Shown here piece by piece: positions 60,466-64,000 of a stretch of 64,000 nt of DNA. The translations under genes and the position numbers were made by a program. The notes below the pieces were generated by a model, which ran no database searches, was not told where the DNA came from, and saw only the letters and a program-made list of their open reading frames with translations. The stretch lies in NCBI GenBank assembly GCA_023362775.1, contig JALMGJ010000012.1, positions 19,171,501 to 19,235,500 on the forward strand, in the 5' to 3' direction. Within the stretch, counting starts at the first letter, position 1. Each line of letters opens with the position of its first letter. This DNA comes from Charina bottae (taxonomy: Eukaryota; Chordata; Lepidosauria; Squamata; Charinaidae).

Positions 60466-61774
60466 CAAATCATCTGGGCCCTTAATCTGTTTATAACTTT
60501 CCAAAATCAATGTTCTAATCACCCTTTTGCTGTTTATTCCAAAGTAAGATTTTTTTAAGTCCTTAAACTTGCATAAAACGTCTTTCGCCAAGGATTGAAG
60601 GAAACTCACCCGGTGTAATGAAACTTGTCTTTCTGAAGGTTTTTAATATCCAAAAAAAAGTTAATAAGCAATTTCCAGAAGGGATTAAGAAAGGAAGTAT
60701 GTGAGCCCAGTGTCCTTTTGAAAAGCGCTGAACTGCAAGTTGGGCGAAGATGGCAATCCCTTGGCTCCCAGAGCTCTAAACCCACCGGAGACGGCTATCT
60801 TACAGTCTCCTTGCAAGGAGCTAATGTATGGAGTGCTTGTGGGCTATCCCGAGTCCTCTCCTTGTCTGGAGAGGAATTCCGAGAAGCTGGTCCATTCACC
60901 GTTCCACTGTGGTCATTGAGTCCATCTTCAGTTCATAATTGCTTCCCTGGAAGTCCCTTTATAGCTTTTTGATTCATGTTTGAAGAGAGAATTGCAGCTG
61001 TGTTCGGAATGTTCTGATTACTTGAGTTGGTAGTGGTCTAACTAGGAGGATTTTTGATCAGTAACTTAGTAGTGATAACTAACTGAGACTGTGCATATAC
61101 AGGAAAGATCCTGGATAGTGTTAAACTGATTCTGGAAAACTTAAATCCTAGATATAACTAATAGAACAAGTTACTGTTTTTCTCTCTGTCTGATATGTAT
61201 TATATGTAAAGATGGATACTGTTAATTAAAATGTTATTGATATCCTCTGTGTTTCCTGAGCACATGCATAAATGATTTCTAAATTCTTCAGGAGGTGTAT
61301 TGTTGAACTTAGCTCATGAGAAATTACTGCTAAATATACATACCATGCCTGTACTTGATGTATGCAGAGAGCAAAATTAAAGCGCTGCTTGTTAAAAGAA
61401 TCCTTAATAAAGAAATGTAAGATACTTGAACTTTCCCTTCAGGCCAGCTCCATACTGGTTATACTTGTTTTTTAGTTTCATTATTCATGTCCTTCATAGT
61501 GAAGGACATAAAATAAGTTGAACATTCTGAATGTGATGTTCAGGGTATTATAATATGATATTCAAATTGTCTAAATTCTCAGCATCAACATTTAGTTTGT
61601 GGGTTTCTTAATGGTAATCCATTATGGAAGGAAGAATATTTGGTAAAATAAATTTAGATGGAGTTCTCTGATGTTAAGCATAACATCTTTATTTGTCACA
61701 AAGATAATGTACAAATTTCAGTTGAGGCAATCACCCTGGATATAGTGCAGGATAAATTCAGAGTAAACTATTGT

Positions 61775-61880
61775 TTGTTAATTTTTATTTTTATTTTTAT
61801 TTATTGTGATATTTATACCCCGCCTATCCCCTCCCTAATGGAGGACTCTAGGCGGCTTACAAGCATATATACATTAGTTA
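61775..61880 (-). mobile_element. LINE tail fragment
   Basis: (ATTTTT)n, then ACCCCGCCTATCCCCTCCCT and AGGCGGCTTACAAG: reversed tail. Confidence 0.6.
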
Positions 61881-61899
61881 TACAATTAACTAATTAATG

Positions 61900-63560
61900 G
61901 GAGCAAGATTATGCTTGGGAAGAACGCTGGGGTATGAAAGTTAAGATAGCTCTTGTATTGAACATTACAGTATTATGTTTGTTCCAGTAGACATAAACAA
62001 TGAAATTGTGAAACTTCAAATAATGGAATAATTTCGATGCTTTTTATCTTCTCAGTTCTTTTTACAGCAATTTTATTAGAAGGTCAGAAATGAGAGAAGG
62101 TCTGGCTTAAGATCTCCTAGCAAATATCACAGCTAAACAGAAAAGTAAACCCCATCGCAGTCAGCATAGTTAAACCTGTGGAGACTTGGGGAAACTTTTA
62201 AAACATAACTTGCATTGCTGTACTCAGTAATTCTCAGTTGAGCTCAAATTCAAACTACATTTAAACTTATGTTCCTTTGTCTGTTTGGTAGAATTCTTGG
62301 GGGCTGGTGTTGAAGTCAATTTAGCCTGCCCCATAATAGGTTAAACAACTGGGGATGGATTATAGCTTTGTAAGCTTATATTCCCAAAACACAATTCCTT
62401 GTGCACTTCCTTTCTTTAACTGATATAAAATGAATGACAACACCAGATTTGCAGGATTTCAGGACAACTTTATATAATTTCTAAGCCTAAAATGAAGTTA
62501 TGAGTAGCATTTACCATAGTTTGCCATTTTTGATAGGAAATGTTTGGTCAGCTTTGCATTCTATATGCACTTTTCTTCATTCTACCTTTGTAGTCACTTG
62601 AGCAAACTCTGGGATATTGCAAAAAAGGTTATTCTGTTATGACAGAAAAACAATTTCACTCTAGATTTATAGTCTTGGCTGAATGGTATTTGTTCACTCT
62701 TTGCTTATGAACTAGCTCTGTAGTAATTTAATGGAATACTGTTTATTCTGGTTACAAGTATTATTTTGTCTTTTTTTGTGTGTTTGTTTTTTGTATCTTT
62801 CCCCCATTTGTTTTGGATACTAAAGCAGTAAAAATAAATAAAAAGCTTTGGGGAGCTGTATTTTTCTCTGGAAAAAGTACTGAGAAGGTTAATGTTTTCT
62901 CACAATACATAGCTTACTGATATGCAAAATTCATTGTTAACTGTGTTTATATTTGGCTGACTTCCTGTTGGTTTCCATCTTGACAGTTGTCAAAACATTT
63001 TTTTTGGTGCAAAGTACAACAGTATTTAAAACAAATTAACTCTTTTCTTTAAGGTAAAAAAGGAACATACGATAATCAGTACTGAGACTGCCATGTATTG
63101 ATCTTAAACATCTATTCATGGCATAAATCAAATTCCTGATATTGCATCATTAGTGTAAGTACAAATGGCAATGAATATCATCTTGTTCTCTAAGTGGGAC
63201 AAATGATTCTGTGAGTGAAGTTACTTTTCTCATTTAGATCATATTATCTTAGGTTGATAAAACAACTTCTAATTAACCTGAAATATGGAGTAAAGGTGCA
63301 TTGATTTTTTTCTCTTGGTTATGCTGTGCAGACTTCAGGTTGCTGATTATAAGTTTAAATACTTCACTGCAGACAAAATATCTTGTCCGTTTAGAAAATA
63401 AGTATGATTGGAAAGGAAGAAAGGGAAGATTCAGCATATGCTTCTTGACCTTATTTTTTAAAATGTGGAGTCTGAAACACAAATAGAGTACCAGTAAACG
63501 TTACGTTCTATGTCTTTTATTGAAATACAGAGTCATGACATAGGAATTAAAATTAAAATT
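61900..63560. other. MTMR12 intron 1, nothing recognised
   Basis: AT-rich sequence up to the truncated Tc1. Confidence 0.6.
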
Positions 63561-63561
63561 A

Positions 63562-64000
63562 AAAAGATGAGAGAGGCCTGTAATTGACATCATAGGTAGA
63601 CCTCAACTATGAGAGACAAAATGAGAAAACAAATCCAGACAATCACATTGTCTGATTCGGAAAGAATTTATTTGCAAATTATCGTGGAAAGTAAGTATTT
63701 GGTCAATATCAAAAGTTCATCTCAATACTTTGTTATATATCCTTTGTTGGCAATGACAGAGGTCAAACGTTTTCTGTAAGTCTTCACAAGGTTGGCACAC
63801 ACTGTTGCTGGTATGTTGGCCCATTCCTCCATGCAGATCTCCTCTAGAGCAGTGATGTTTTGGGGCTGTCGCTGGGCAACACAGACTTTCAACTCCCTCC
63901 AAAGGTTTTCTATGGTGTTGAGATCTGGAGACTGGCTAGGCCACTCCAGGACCTTGAAATGCTTCTTACGAAGCAACTCCTTCGTTGCCCGGGCGGTGTG
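63562..64000 (-). mobile_element. Second Tc1 copy, cut by the window edge
   Basis: Same family as 10,766-12,368 in opposite orientation. The outer 47 or so bases of the terminal repeat are missing at its left end (it starts at AAAAAGATGAGAG after an AATTAAAATT run). The rest of the repeat (to 63,708) and about 90 C-terminal transposase codons (63,722-64,000) are present. Confidence 0.92.
63722..64000 (-). pseudogene. Tc1 transposase C-terminus, partial
   Basis: Open from the window edge to TGA, ending [11 protein letters not shown]. Retains the catalytic Glu in the segment [11 protein letters not shown], where Thr replaces the usual Pro of NPIEN. Confidence 0.88.

Larger units (their letters stand above)
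58530..60990 (-). mobile_element. L1-like element, reversed, degenerate and nested
   Basis: AT-rich sequence at both sides of inserted SINEs. The - strand frames at 59,962-59,723 (Lys/Asp/Leu-rich, coiled-coil-like) and 60,609-60,418 look like ORF1-type LINE products, and 60,700-60,990 resembles a LINE 5' region. A unit of about 130 bp (ACAACAAAAGATCT...AAAGCCTTGTCATT...AGAGTTACCAGAAA) occurs at 58,736-58,860 and again, split by a SINE, at 59,273-59,650. Class assignment is tentative. Confidence 0.45.

Noticed and set aside
54996..64000. Second MTMR12 exon
   Set aside because: No PH-GRAM-type sequence with splice sites was found, so the exon should lie beyond the window.

Overview
The window is vertebrate nuclear DNA, most likely from a squamate reptile. 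Two genes are recognisable on the + strand: ZFR (zinc finger RNA-binding protein), whose last 18 coding exons and 3' UTR fill about 1-44,650, and the first coding exon of MTMR12 (catalytically inactive myotubularin-related protein 12, 3-PAP) at 54,924-54,995. The same pair lies side by side in the same orientation in human 5p13. The squamate assignment is an inference from repeat content: CR1/L2-type LINE tails ending in (ATAAA)n, tRNA-derived SINEs, Tc1, hAT and Tigger-like DNA elements, a Ty1/copia element, and likely Penelope and DIRS relics. I cannot decide between snake and lizard.

Layout. 1-3,022: ZFR intron with an inverted duplication, SINE and Tigger-like elements. 3,023-43,393: 18 ZFR exons. 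The reading frame is open and continuous across all junctions and encodes about 1,024 residues: the Ala/Gln-rich N-terminal region, three C2H2/U1-type zinc fingers and the DZF domain. The introns hold nearly all the transposable elements, including an almost intact Tc1 element (10,766-12,368), six copies of a GC-rich hAT MITE window-wide, and a dense nest at 23,740-29,300. 43,394-about 44,650: ZFR 3' UTR. 45,643-50,183: full-length Ty1/copia element on the - strand with two LTRs and a 5-bp target duplication. 50,189-53,100: mostly intergenic DNA with SINEs and a perfect 91-bp hairpin element. 53,100-53,640: a CpG-rich patch with a TATA box and a possible non-coding first exon. 54,440-55,220: MTMR12 promoter and exon 1. 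54,996-64,000: MTMR12 intron 1, containing LINE, SINE and hAT insertions and a second, - strand Tc1 copy running off the edge.

The two genes are ordinary housekeeping genes: ZFR binds structured RNA and takes part in splicing and RNA transport, and MTMR12 is an adaptor for active myotubularins. I see no new multigene system. The observations most worth follow-up are two GC-AG introns in ZFR with the same donor hexamer, the hAT MITE family with exact 8-bp target duplications and fast-changing GC-rich cores, a Tc1 transposase stopped by one CpG-type nonsense change, an in-frame N-terminal extension of MTMR12, and a candidate TATA-driven upstream exon.
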